DNA from: Oxytricha trifallax
Taxonomy: Eukaryota; Ciliophora; Spirotrichea; Sporadotrichida; Oxytrichidae
Direction of reading: 5' to 3'
NCBI GenBank assembly: GCA_000711775.1
Contig: ARYC01025379.1
Location: forward strand, 1-64,000
DNA: 64,000 bases
Shown here piece by piece: positions 24,630 to 35,042 of the stretch (within the stretch, counting starts at the first letter, position 1; every line of letters begins with the position of its first letter). Below the pieces are notes generated by a model, which searched no databases, was not told where the DNA came from, and saw only the letters and a list, made by a program, of their open reading frames with translations. The translations under genes were made by a program, and so were the position numbers.

Positions 24630-25529
24630 ATGAATCAAATAGAACAGAACAATGATTTTACTTGCTTGATGTGTTTAAAACCTCATAAAAGCTACAATGC
24701 CTTAAAAAAGCACAGAATCTCTAAACACACTGGTTAATATGGGTAAAGTTAAATAAAACAATAAAGAAGCGAATTACAACAATAAGTGCTCGATTAATAA
24801 AAAATAATTGAAGAACTTAAATATAAACTGAAAACCAGAGATGAAGAAATCGGAGTAAGAATTGCTGAATTGCAAAGAGTAAATACCGCTCTCAAAAATT
24901 AAATTGCTAAACTGGGAAAGAAAAAGTGTGCTCAAGCAAAAGTTGAAGCAGAAACAGAGATGTAAAGTGATCCTTCAACAATTACAAAAAATTATGCAGC
25001 TTACAGACTAAATCTCTTTGATAAAATGCATATGCAATTTCTCAACTTCGAATTTTATGAAAAGTATCCTGATGTTGTGATTGTTGACTTACCATTTGCA
25101 GATACAATGCTAAAGCTCCCCTATGATGTTAAATCTGACAAAGACCTTATGACTCTTGAAATTGAACAGGTTCAGAAAAATGGGTTGCTTTGTTTTTGGG
25201 TGACTAATAAAAAGTTAGAATTTGGACTTGAGTTTCTTAAGAACTATAAATATACTTATATTAGCATGATAGTATGGGAAAAAATTGATGACAACGGAAA
25301 TTTTACTGGAGGTCCAGGATATTATTTTGATCACCAGCATGAAATTTGCTTAATAGCTAAAAAAGGCTAAAACTACTTCGATAATGTTCTTCACACTTAC
25401 CCCAATATTATTAAAGCTTAGAGAAGAGAAGCATCTAGAAAACCAGATTAGCTTTATCATATTCTTAAAGCAATAATCCCCAATGCAAAAATTTTAGGAA
25501 TTATTTGCAAGAGACCATAACATCATTGA
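24630..25529 (+). CDS. C2H2 zinc finger fused to an MT-A70 methyltransferase-like domain
   Basis: An intact 299-residue frame from ATG 24630 to TGA 25527 with TAA/TAG as Gln. Residues 12-33 form a C2H2 finger (CLMCLKPHKSYNALKKHRISKH). Residues about 45-115 are a Gln/Lys/Glu-rich coiled coil. Residues about 133-299 match the MT-A70 family in order: VIVDLPF at 149-156 where active members have DPPW, then LPYDVKSD, CFWVTNKKLE, YISMIVWEK, GPGYYFDHQHEICLI and a C-terminal SRKPDQLYHILK. MT-A70 proteins methylate adenine N6 in RNA or, in ciliates (MTA1/MTA9), DNA. The changed DPPW suggests a partner-type or altered enzyme, like MTA9, rather than the catalytic subunit. It is convergent with the transposase at 26014-27613 and is probably part of the same element. 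TBEs instead fuse such fingers to a kinase. Confidence 0.85.
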
Positions 25530-25872
25530 TGGTGGCATTGCAGTGGGAGACTAAATTAGTGATAACAGATTGAGATGTTTGGATTATGGAAAAATAGTTT
25601 GAGTAATAATTAACTTAAATTAAATTAAAAATAAAACAATTAATATTTTTTATATTTATTAGTTACCAATTGACTAATTAAATAACCTTGCCCTCAGGCT
25701 TATTAATCAAAATTTATTAAATCATTTTCAGAAAACCAAATTCTATTCATATAAAGTTCTAAGTTTAACTTGAACAAAATAATTTAGTAGCAATTTAACA
25801 ATTGTAGCCTATTCTAAAATTCTTATTGCACGAAAACTAAACAAACAACATAAACCCAGATTTTTTTGTTTA

Positions 25873-25897
25873 GGCACTAGTGCCGCCCTAGGGGCCC
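25873..25897. repeat. cluster of GC-rich palindromes
   Basis: GGCACTAGTGCC (perfect 12-bp palindrome, 25873-25884), CCCTAGGG (25886-25893) and GGGCCC (25892-25897) stand side by side in AT-rich DNA. They lie in the gap between two convergent genes, the MT-A70 gene and the transposase. The role is unknown: terminator, protein site or collapsed inverted-repeat ends are all possible. Confidence 0.7.
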
Positions 25898-26013
25898 TTT
25901 TTATTTTTTTAAAAGGGTTTTGATTCAAAAATGTTGGGGGTCTCGTGGTTTATTTATTAATGATTCATTCTAGCAAGCATCTGTGATTAAAGGTTTTCTC
26001 AAATTAATTTTAT

Positions 26014-27613
26014 TCAAACATTTTGAAAACTCAGGTACTTAAGAGATTTTGTTAAAGCATGCTAAAATGCTGAATTAATCCAAGTGTATTTCAAAGTTGA
26101 AATAAAGCCAGCATATTTTTTGATTAGCTCGTCTTTGTTTTCGACATCTTTATCGATCTAAATTACTTTTTTTATATAGGAAAAAATTTTTTCAACTGGT
26201 GCCTTCTCAAAGTGATAAGGTCCCAAGTAATAAATACTGAGTTGAAGCAATCTAAATTTTCTTTGAATATACTGGCTTTTGTGATAAGTCGCGTTATCAA
26301 GAAGAAATATGGTGTTAGCTCTCCATTTTTCGTCTTAATGGTCAAGTATGGTTATCAACTCCAACAAAAAATAGTAGAAGGTTTTGCTATTGTTATTTCC
26401 TTTAATTATTTGAAAGAAAACTTAGCCTTTATTTGAAATTCCTGCGAGCACATTCACCTAATAAAGTCTTTGAGAAAAGTCTGAATAAACTTAATTCCTT
26501 TAAAGCTCCAACTCTTCTTAACGTCATTTGTTATCTAAATACTGCTTTCATCTATGTTAATAATAGTTTTACCTAAGCTATATTAATCTATAAAATCTTT
26601 TGCTGCGAAATGTCGAGCTAAAATTGATTACTAGCAATTCGTCCTTTAATTGATTTTGTAAATCTTTTTAAAGCTCATTTCAATGAAAATTTCATGAATT
26701 TTGATAGCTTTGACTTGCTAATAACTAATCCTAATTTTTATTTGAGTTTATTACTGATTTCTTCAATTGATTTCAATAAGACTCCTTCCTCTAATTGACT
26801 TTGAATGAACAATTTTATGGCTTAAAAATTTTATCTGGTTTTTTTTTTGCTATTTCAACTATTTTAGGCTTCGTTTATCGATTTGTTAATTCAATGCGTT
26901 ATCTAGTTAGGTTCGGGGAATTTTAAACCTTTTCATAAGAGATAATTTAGAGCACTTTTATTTTTAATGCAGTTCTTTTATCTTCTAGATCAAATATTCT
27001 TAGTGAATCTTATCTTAAATTTTCTAACTTACATACTTTGTTAGATTTAATTATGACAATTAAGTCTCATCAATTAAATTTTCTTAATTACTGCTAATTT
27101 TATTATTGTCAGTATAAGTCTGGTTAAGAATTTCAAAATCTTATAAAGCTTTACTTTTGATTTCTTCAAAATTCATACCACTATCATCACATTTTAATTT
27201 TACTAGAGACGGGCTTAAATAGCTTTTGAATAATACTCTTTAAATTCTAATTAGCTAATGGTATTTTTAAACGAGTCAAAGCATTTAACTTATTTAGCAA
27301 CTTTACTTGGGTCGCTTATAACACTGTTATTAACAATTCCTGAAATTTATTCTAATATTTCATTTTCTTTTTCAAGTAAATCATCAAAAGTAATAGTCTT
27401 CAACTCCATATCTTCTTATCTAAAATTTTAAACGAAAATTACAGATGTAGCTTTGCATTTCCAACTTTCGTCACTTATGTTTAAACCCTGAGAGTTTGAA
27501 CTGTTTGATTAATTTTCTTGTGATTCTTATTTAGAGCTATCACTGTAACTTAATTCCAAAAATTTTCGAATGTCAGTTTATTTTAACTAGTGAGAATTTT
27601 TGAGTTTTTCCAT
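26014..27613 (-). pseudogene. DD34E transposase, decayed
   Basis: Starts at ATG 27613 (MEKLKNSHQLKQTD) and ends at TGA 26014, with several frame changes. The N-terminal third is Ser/Gln/Lys-rich. The catalytic motifs of the IS630/Tc1/mariner family are visible in different frames. The first Asp is in INIDESSIQ near 26555, followed by KKSWSFKG. The second Asp is in FLLDNATYHKSQ near 26300. The Glu is in EKAPVEKIFSYIKK near 26200, with 34 residues between the last two. The final frame ends in LKYLSFQNV. It is the only transposase in the 24.6-30.9 kb cluster, flanked by the convergent MT-A70 gene and the divergent 22-kDa-family gene, so it presumably once moved that element. At least three frame changes make it inactive as read. 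Confidence 0.75.
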
Positions 27614-27798
27614 TTTTATTTGAAATTTTTTTAGTTTATAAGGAAGTGATTATTCTATAAGGAATTGATTTTAGAAAATAATTATTTTTACTCCCTATTT
27701 ATTAATGAAATTTAATTAACAAAATAAAGTGATAAATAATTGATATAGTACTATTAATTATTTTGCGAGAAAAAATCGCCTACAAAAATTAAACATAT

Positions 27799-28621
27799 AT
27801 GGAACAAAGACTTCAGGAGATTAACATTCACTAGTTAAGAGAGAAAATCGGAAGTAAAAAAGAACTATACGATTTTTTGACTTAAGAATGTGGGGCATAC
27901 TTGCCAAAAGTAAACTGCACCAATGTCTATTTCTTTAGAAGTATAATTAATGGAAACAAAGAAGTAAAATTGAATGAATAACGACTTTATAGTATTTGAA
28001 AAGGTCAGATGTAATCGTTGCTGCTGTTCCTTAAATAGAGGGTTTAACCTCTGATGATTTTCTCGAGTATGCTTAAACTAAACCTTCACTTTTAAACTAC
28101 TTACCTGATCGATGTGATTGGTTGCACTTGGATAAGAAATGGATAGTTGACATTTTATTGTCTTTGGATTAGGAGGGCATTAATGATATGAAATAGCAAG
28201 CATAAATCAGGAGAAGATAAAAACTTGACTAATCAAGCAACTTGATTGTGCACATGAAGCCTGAATTTGTTTCTGCCTTAAATAACTCTATAAGTTATAG
28301 CGGTAAGTATAAATACATCTAATTTGTGTGTTATTATAAAAAGGGAGGTCGGCGTATCTAATGAAGTAGACAGCTAAACGAAGATAAAGGCCAAACTTGA
28401 ATGAAGAGATGAAAGATGGAAACCAGGAACCCAGACAGAGCAAACAGAAATACCTTGAAAACAATGAAAGGATGAGACAAGAATTCCAAGGAATGCAAGA
28501 GCAAATTAATGATTTAATGAACTACAAGCAACTTGTCAACCAACTCTAGAATGACGGACTCTTAGATGACTAAGGCTGTCCCTAATTGTTGGGACCTATT
28601 CAATAGAATAATAATTGTTGA
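27799..28621 (+). CDS. TBE 22-kDa-type accessory protein
   Basis: Starts at ATG 27799 (MEQRLQEINIHQLREKIG) and ends at TGA 28619, with a canonical 41-nt intron at 28303-28343 (GTAAGT...AAG). The middle holds SKKELYDFLTQECGAYLPK, then SDVIVAAVPQIEGLTSDDFL and SLLNYLPDRCDWLHLDKKW. The C-terminal third is basic then coiled-coil (TAKRRQRPNLNEEM, RMRQEFQGMQEQINDLMN). The SKKELY...LP layout is shared with the minus-strand gene inside the TBE at 50776-50976 and the LPD-x-LD-x-W part with 55.2-55.5 kb, so it belongs to the spirotrich transposon-associated family that includes the TBE 22-kDa protein. Its biochemical role is unknown. A one-base frame change near 27995 interrupts the first exon as read. 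It is divergent from the transposase at 27613. Confidence 0.7.
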
Positions 28622-29378
28622 AAAAAAAAATTTTATCTCTAGGAGCTAGACATATTAATTTAACTAACAAAACTTTTTAATTTTATAAAGTAACCTATTT
28701 AACTTATAAACCAACTTTAATTTTATTGTCTATCTTTTTAAATAAAGCTTCTAACCTATTCCTATTTTCTTTTATCAGTTTTTTTGATTAGTTTGGAATT
28801 TATTTATTTATAAAATCCTAACCTATAAAACTTACAGTATATAAAAATCCCTAAAATAAAGTTTGACTATTTTACTTTTTATAAATACCATGGTGTTAGT
28901 AAAAGATAAATTTCTGATAAAATTTTTTCGAGCTTATTTTTATTCGAGAAATAGTTAAAACAGAGCAAGCCCATACTAATCAGTTCGTTATAGTAAACTA
29001 GGAATAGCTATTTGAAAGCAATTACTATTATTTTCTTAATAAATTGTCTGATTTTAAATTTTAGAATTGAGTAGAAAATAGTAGATTTTATGATAGTTTA
29101 GTAGATTTCATGAGACTTTAGGAGACTTTATGAGATTTTAGGAGATTTTAGTAGAGTTTTAAAATAACTTAATATCTGATAAATTAAATTGAGATTTTAC
29201 TGTATTAAGAACTAAAAAATAAGGAAGCTAAATACTACTCCTGATTTTACTTAGTTAGCTTATTTATAGTAATTAAAAAAAGGTCATGATGTTTCGACTT
29301 TTAGCTTTCGTGTTACTAAGTTTAGATCTATAATGGGCTATATAAAGGGGGATATTTTTTTAAAAAATAACTTTCTCA
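28622..29378. other. intergenic segment with 10-bp tandem repeats
   Basis: AT-rich spacer between two same-strand genes of the putative element; the only structure seen is the repeat at 29081-29160. Confidence 0.5.
29081..29160 (+). repeat. eight tandem 10-bp units
   Basis: Eight consecutive 10-mers follow the pattern KKAGAYTTTA (GTAGATTTTA, TGATAGTTTA, GTAGATTTCA, TGAGACTTTA, GGAGACTTTA, TGAGATTTTA, GGAGATTTTA, GTAGAGTTTT). The 10-bp period matches a helical turn, so repeated AGA sites would face the same side of the DNA. It lies about 220 bp upstream of the 469-residue gene. Confidence 0.85.
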
Positions 29379-30788
29379 ATGAGTAAACAATCAGTGACAA
29401 AAAAGTAAAAAAGTAATAAGAAGTAAAAATAAATTGAAGAATCCTCAGAGGCTTCTCATTATACAGCAGATTTTTTTACTGAAGAGCAACAGAAGGAGTT
29501 AAAGATTGAGGAAACAAAAAATAAAATTTTAGAGTACCTAAAAAAATAAAAGATAATGGGGAAAAAAACTTTTAAAGATGTAAAAATAGAATTGCAAAAA
29601 AAGTTTGGAATAATCCCCATCAACACTCATAAGACTTGGCTGATTGCAAAGTTTTATAATAAAAAAAGCGATAGTAAATTTAATACACCTGGGAAAAACA
29701 ACTTGCAAATAAAGTAAAGTGGAAATGAAGTTAAGAAGCCTATTTTAAATTAAAACCAAGAAAATTAATAGGCAAAAAGTGAAAAGAATTAAAGCTCTTC
29801 TGAATAAGAACAATAAAGTAACATACTAGCTCCATTTTAATATGAATCTTTGAGCTCCAATTAGAAACTAACAGAGAATGAGGATTCCCAAACTTTCTCA
29901 GATGGGACTTACCTAAATTCAGATAGAGTCTAAGAAATAATTTCAACAAATTACAAACAAATGACTGCCGATGCCATGAAAAACATGTACGATAGACTAC
30001 TGGTTTAAGTACCTGAAGTTTTAGAAACACAAATATTTGAAAAACTTAGTTAGAAAATAGATTAAACTTTACAAAGAATTGAAGAATTAGATAAGAATGT
30101 CAAAGACTTGGATGTTAACTAAATTCAATAATTAATAAGAGAAGGAATAGAGGAAATTTAAGATGCCTTCAAATTGTTAATTGATGACATTAAGAAAGCT
30201 TCCCCTTCTATTGGAATTGCGTCACAAGAGTAGCTGGCAAATCATTCTAAACGTGCCCAAGAACTTAATTAAGTTTTAAGCAAAAGAATCGATGAAATTC
30301 TAGCTATTCTCTAATAAAATTAGTAAAAACTTACCAAATCTGAAGAAACAACTCAAAAGAATTTGAAAGCTCAAGAAGCACTGAATAGCGAATAAACAAA
30401 AACAATAAAAATTCTTTCAGATAAAATTAACAAAGCTTAAGAAGAAATTTATAAAGTAATTAATGAAAGCATGGAAACTATTAATAACAATATTAAAATA
30501 GTTAACTCAAGAGTCACAGTTCTTGAGAAACAAGAAATTAAAAATTAAAGGAACAGTATTATTTAATAACAAGTTAAAACATCTCAATAAGCATAAAATT
30601 GTGATAAAACTTAGGCAGAACCTGGCTAAGTTATGTAACCTAAATTTGAATAAGATATTTTACAAACGGTCTAAAGATTTAATTCAAGGAATGACCATGT
30701 TAGATTTATCATTATTGAGAGTAAGTAATTTTTATTCGATAAAGTCTCAAAAAGAATTTACTCAATGCATGAATAACTCATATTATGA
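29379..30788 (+). CDS. intact 469-residue coiled-coil protein, unknown family
   Basis: The frame is uninterrupted from ATG 29379 (MSKQSVTKKQKSNKKQKQ) to TGA 30786 when TAA/TAG are Gln. That is far longer than expected by chance with TGA as the only stop. A basic tail is followed at about residues 45-90 by a helical segment (TFKDVKIELQKKFGIIPINT) that could bind DNA. Next comes a Ser/Gln/Asn-rich linker. From about residue 190 to 410 there is a long run of amphipathic helices (DRLLVQVPEVLETQIFEKL, LLIDDIKKASPSIG, KILSDKINKAQEEIYK), typical of coiled coils. No catalytic motif was seen. It sits on the same strand as the 22-kDa-family gene and ends 87 bp before a G4T4G4 block, so it is probably the right-hand gene of a TBE-like element. 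Confidence 0.75.
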
Positions 30789-30874
30789 AACAAAACTATT
30801 GCTTTATAACTTCATTAGTATTACATTATAACTTAATTACTTACTTTGATAATCATTGCCTTCATGAGCATCTT

Positions 30875-30886
30875 GGGGTTTTGGGG
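30875..30886 (+). repeat. telomere-like block GGGGTTTTGGGG, probable element end
   Basis: GGGGTTTTGGGG followed by TTTATTA. The orientation matches the right end of the TBE at 53.1 kb (GGGTTTTGGGGTTTTG facing outward), which would place the element to its left. No matching C4A4C4 end was found to the left, and the adjoining bases differ from those of the TBE, so this would be a different family or a degenerate copy. Confidence 0.6.
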
Positions 30887-30889
30887 TTT

Positions 30890-31640
30890 ATTACTCTGAA
30901 AACACTTTAGATGCGACAACAAATTTCTAAACATTTTATTATGTTTTCTATAATTTTTTATCATTTAGAGATCATTTATTTCTTTTCTTATATTTTAAAA
31001 GGAGACTGTTTAAACTCTTACTTATAAATCTTAATCTACCTCTAATTTTTAGATTTTAGAAATTGTTAATTGGATTTATTCGCACTATATTTCCTTGATC
31101 CCTTCAATGAGATATTATTCGGGCTTGTATTTAAGCTTTTAGAATTCTCTTAATGTAACTATAAATAGCTGCTCTAAAATCGATTTAGATACTTGGGCAG
31201 CAGTTGATTGTAGTATAATTAACTTATAGTTAAATCCCTTGTTATTTGATTGTTTTGAGTTAAATTTGATTGATATTTCTGTGTGGTTTGTTGATGTTTA
31301 GGTTTGTTGATTACTTTCTTTTTCAGGGAATAAGAGTCTTCCGACATTGAACCTAGTTACTACTGGAATATAGGGTAGTCTGTCTATAGTTCTCCGTAAT
31401 TTATTCTCTTTTCACTATTTATAAATAGATGAATTATAAGGAAAGATTTACCTTATATTGAGAAGATTTTCATGTTTTAAAAAATCTTTGAAGTTAATAT
31501 AATTATAAATTTAAAGTTTATACATAAATAAAGAGATAAATTTACTTAGCTTTAGAAATGAAATTAACATACAATAAATTTTAAATGCTCTTAAGTTTCA
31601 TTTTTAAGCAAAATTCATTTTATTAAGTCATTCCTGAAAA
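30890..31640. other. AT-rich DNA without a recognisable gene
   Basis: Nothing recognised outside the telomere-like block. Confidence 0.5.
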
Positions 31641-31649
31641 AACTAAAAA

Positions 31650-32600
31650 TTTAACATTACAAATAATAAAGTATATGGCTGACTCTAGGATTTATAGAGC
31701 AAGTACATTAACACCAAGATAGTATTTAATTAGCAGCACTTTCAAGAATATTACCAAAAAACTTAATACGTTATAGAAAACTAGCAAATATTATTCAAAA
31801 GAATATAATTATGCTATAAAAAATGGATTTTTCATTAAGATTCTTTATATTCTTTTAGTAGAGTAGTCCAGTATAAACGCAACAAATAGCAGAGTATAAG
31901 TGAATATGTTGAAGTCCAATTGATTTACGTCATTACTACATTTATTTTATTTTTCTTCATTTCCATAACTATTATAATCCAAATCATCTGAGTTCGTGTT
32001 ATCACTCGATTATAGTTTTTAAATTGAGAAAATCAATATGTTTCAAATTCAAATGTGGTAATAGCTGAAATTTATTAAATAAAACTTCAACTTTACTTAG
32101 AATTAGCATTATTATTTATGAATGATATAGAAACAGAGCACAGCTCCATGAAAGCAAATAGATTTCCTTCAATGCTAAATGATATTCCAAATAGCCCTTG
32201 CCCCTATCCCATAAGACTACCTTCTCATTAACTATCTTGCGAAACTCTAGAATTCGTTTTTGTTTCCTAGTTTTTATTAATCTCCCCTCCAATCTGCATT
32301 TTAGAATGCTCTTGCTCCATTGAGAATTCCAAAAATGATTGTATTAAATCTTGCTAAGTAGCGTAATAAAGTCATTTACTATGTATTTTGCTGTCATTAC
32401 TAATTTCACTGAATTATTCATAGGATTAATATTTGAATTCTTTTATTAACTCAATAATTCATCACCTTATTCTATGTGAGATTATACTGCCTATGTTTGC
32501 TCTTTACTGACTAAGTAAAATTCCATATCCCCCACTGTGATTTCATTAGTAAGAGGGGTTTTTTTACTGTAAATGGGATTGTTGGATGATACCTGCAATT
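31650..32600 (-). pseudogene. decayed coding stretch of unknown family
   Basis: Minus-strand frames read with TAA/TAG as Gln give protein-like text. NEITVGDMEFYLVSKEQTQ lies near 32520, KMQIGGEINKNQETKTNS near 32270, and LFGISFSIEGNLFAFMELCS near 32150-32200. NSDDLDYNSYGNEEKQN follows near 31970 and then a hydrophobic tail. Frame changes separate these pieces. The family is not recognised. It lies just outside the telomere-like terminus of the solo TBE end at 33111 and so is not part of that element. Confidence 0.35.
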
Positions 32601-33110
32601 AATACTTTATCAGTAAATAAGAAGGTGTTCTTGAAAAGTAATTTGATCAAATTTTGTGCATAGAAATCGTGATAAATTGAACTCTTAAAATGTATTCTAT
32701 CTCTAGTATGAATCCTCCTAACTATTAGGGCTTTATCTAAAACGAAAGAATCTATGATTAATTGACCAAAATACTAGTTGCTTATTGGCTCTACTTCTTC
32801 TAACTGTATAGTACCTATTTCTCTTGATACATTTTTAAAACTTTAAGCTGAGTTTAATCGTCTTTTAATATTCTGATTTTGACTTTTAACGGGAGAGATT
32901 GTTAGTTGTGAGACTAGAAAAGTCATTCACTCTAAGGTATCTATGGAAGATCCAGAAAATTAGAATATGAGTTTGCAGATCTTCATTCATTAATAAGTAT
33001 ATTTTTTCTTATATTTTAATTAATAATTTCTCAGAATATTTCATCACACTTTATCAAAATTAAATATTAATATCATGTCTTGAAATAGGTGCATATTAAT
33101 TATTGAGAAT

Positions 33111-33545
33111 CAAAACCTCAAAACCCTTTCAGTAGTTTGATTGAGTTTTTTGATTGATAAAAGTAGACTATTAGTGCATACTTTATTAGGGTTTTAGTAG
33201 GGTTTATGTAGGGGTTTAATGTTTAAATATTAGTATTTTAAGTGAGTATAATAAGCGAGTTTTTAAAATATTTCACACAAGATAAGCTTAGAGTCATGTG
33301 GAAGTTCTCTGAATTTTATCTTTCTAAGTTGATGTTTGATTTTTTCTATTGTTTGTAAATTCTCTCAGCTTGGCTTGATAATAGTTGAGTAAGCAAGTTC
33401 TCTGAGACCTCCATTTATTTTATTTTTATCGAGACATTGTTTGATTCTCTGCTTAGAATCTCTCTGACCCATGCAGCTAAAGTAATCGTTTCTTGGCATG
33501 TCGCCGTTTGAAAAGACATAGTCGGTGGTCCGAGAAAGAGGAGAT
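33111..33545 (-). mobile_element. solo right end of a TBE transposon (truncated copy)
   Basis: Begins CAAAACCTCAAAACCC at 33111, preceded by AAT, and is the inverted equivalent of the last 390 or so bp of the TBE at 49809-53105. The minus-strand frame from about 33530 carries the end of the zinc-finger/kinase protein: DMPRNDYFSCMGQRD and GGLRELAYSTIIKPS, the same text as at 52.73-52.84 kb. Similarity stops near 33500-33545 and the rest of the element is absent. This copy keeps the kinase tail frame better than the larger copy does. Confidence 0.85.
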
Positions 33546-35040
33546 ATGTCTAGTGAGTGAACGCAGTATTGACTTAATCTACACATTCGTAATTTATATT
33601 TGTAATTATTTATTATATTTGTGGTAGACCACCAAAAATTCGGGCCAGACCATCTGACCCCCTGACCACTTTCTAACATATATACTTATTAATTAATTAA
33701 ATTTAAAAACTAAATCAAATTAGTATTATGGATACTCCTAAATCATGACAGTTGAGATAACTAATAAATCATAATTTAATCTTTATTTCTTATAATTTCC
33801 TATTTTTATTAATATTATTATCATTATAATGATTTGGCATGATATTTAAAAAAAAATTCTTAAATTAATATTTACACTTTGACTTAATTTTTAATATGGG
33901 TTTTATTTTATTTTTAAAGGATTTTATTCATTAATTTACTTATCATGAACATTATTCTTAAATAATTTTAATTATATAAAATTCATTAATATCCCCGTAC
34001 TCTTTTTATTATCAAACTTTTTCTATTAAACATTTATTTAGTTATTAGAGCCTCTGTGAAAGCTTCATCAAATCCTCAGAATATAACACATTTTCACTTG
34101 TTTACAAGTTAAATACATAATTTCCCAAACAAACATAAATTACATTGAAATGTTTATAAAATAGTGATAATATTGATAAAACCATACTGATTATACCCTT
34201 TAGTATAAACTAGCGAATGCTGCACTTAGGTGAGATTGGTAAAAATATTCAATTTTTAACTAAGTAATCTCCTTTTGTAACTGATATTCTCTTGATCGGA
34301 TGTCACCTAACATATATTTACTTTTTCATTCAAGAATTCACACAATTTATTTATTGGGATAATGCAATTAAGCTTTTATGCTTTATTATCAGGATTACTA
34401 CTCGGGAACACTGATATAATAAATAACTAGTTTCATGATTTTATGATATTAATGTCTTACAAGTTGAATGCTCAAATTAAACTGTTTTAAGACCTAGGAA
34501 ATTATATTCCTTTATTTTTGACTTGACCATGATTACTTGAACTGAAAAATATTTGCTTCCATTATAATCAATACATTTATTGATGATTTTCAAGAGTGCC
34601 TTAGTTATCCTACCATGAAATGAGGCAAATTATTTACAGTAATTAATAATCATTAGTTTGCTATATTATAGTAGTAGTAGTAGTAATAAATATACTTCAG
34701 ATTAATTACAAATAAATACAACTAAGATTAAATTACATTTTGCTTTATTCCAATGTTTTTATTATAAATTGTTTTAATTAAAATGTTTATTAAACTTGTT
34801 AATTTTAATAAAGAATCATTTTAATTTTAATATTTAATGGTTTATATACTATAAATTATATCCTGAAAATTTTGATCCCCAGAATTTCATTTCAATTATT
34901 TTTAAAGCAATATTTTTATACTTATATTATTATTACACTTATAATACATCATAAAAATCTATGCTAAGTTAGCTATTAATTTTATTTGATTGAAAGCTAA
35001 CATGATTAAACTATGTTTTATTCCTAGGGCCTAATTATAT
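33546..35040. other. AT-rich DNA; short GC-richer segment at its left edge
   Basis: 33600-33680 contains a GC-richer stretch (CAGACCATCTGACCCCCTGA) of unknown origin just beyond the TBE fragment. The remainder is AT-rich with a (GTA)n run near 34672 and no gene. Confidence 0.45.
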
Positions 35041-35042
35041 TT

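Noticed and set aside
27799-28621. Assignment as a homeobox-like p1/p2 subunit of the MTA1 methyltransferase complex
   Set aside because: Tempting because of the MT-A70 neighbour, but the text matches the TBE 22-kDa-type family and shows no homeobox or Myb pattern.
33365-33679. 104-codon minus-strand frame as a stand-alone gene
   Set aside because: Its second half is the tail of the TBE zinc-finger/kinase gene and its first half lies outside the TBE fragment, so it is a chance junction frame.
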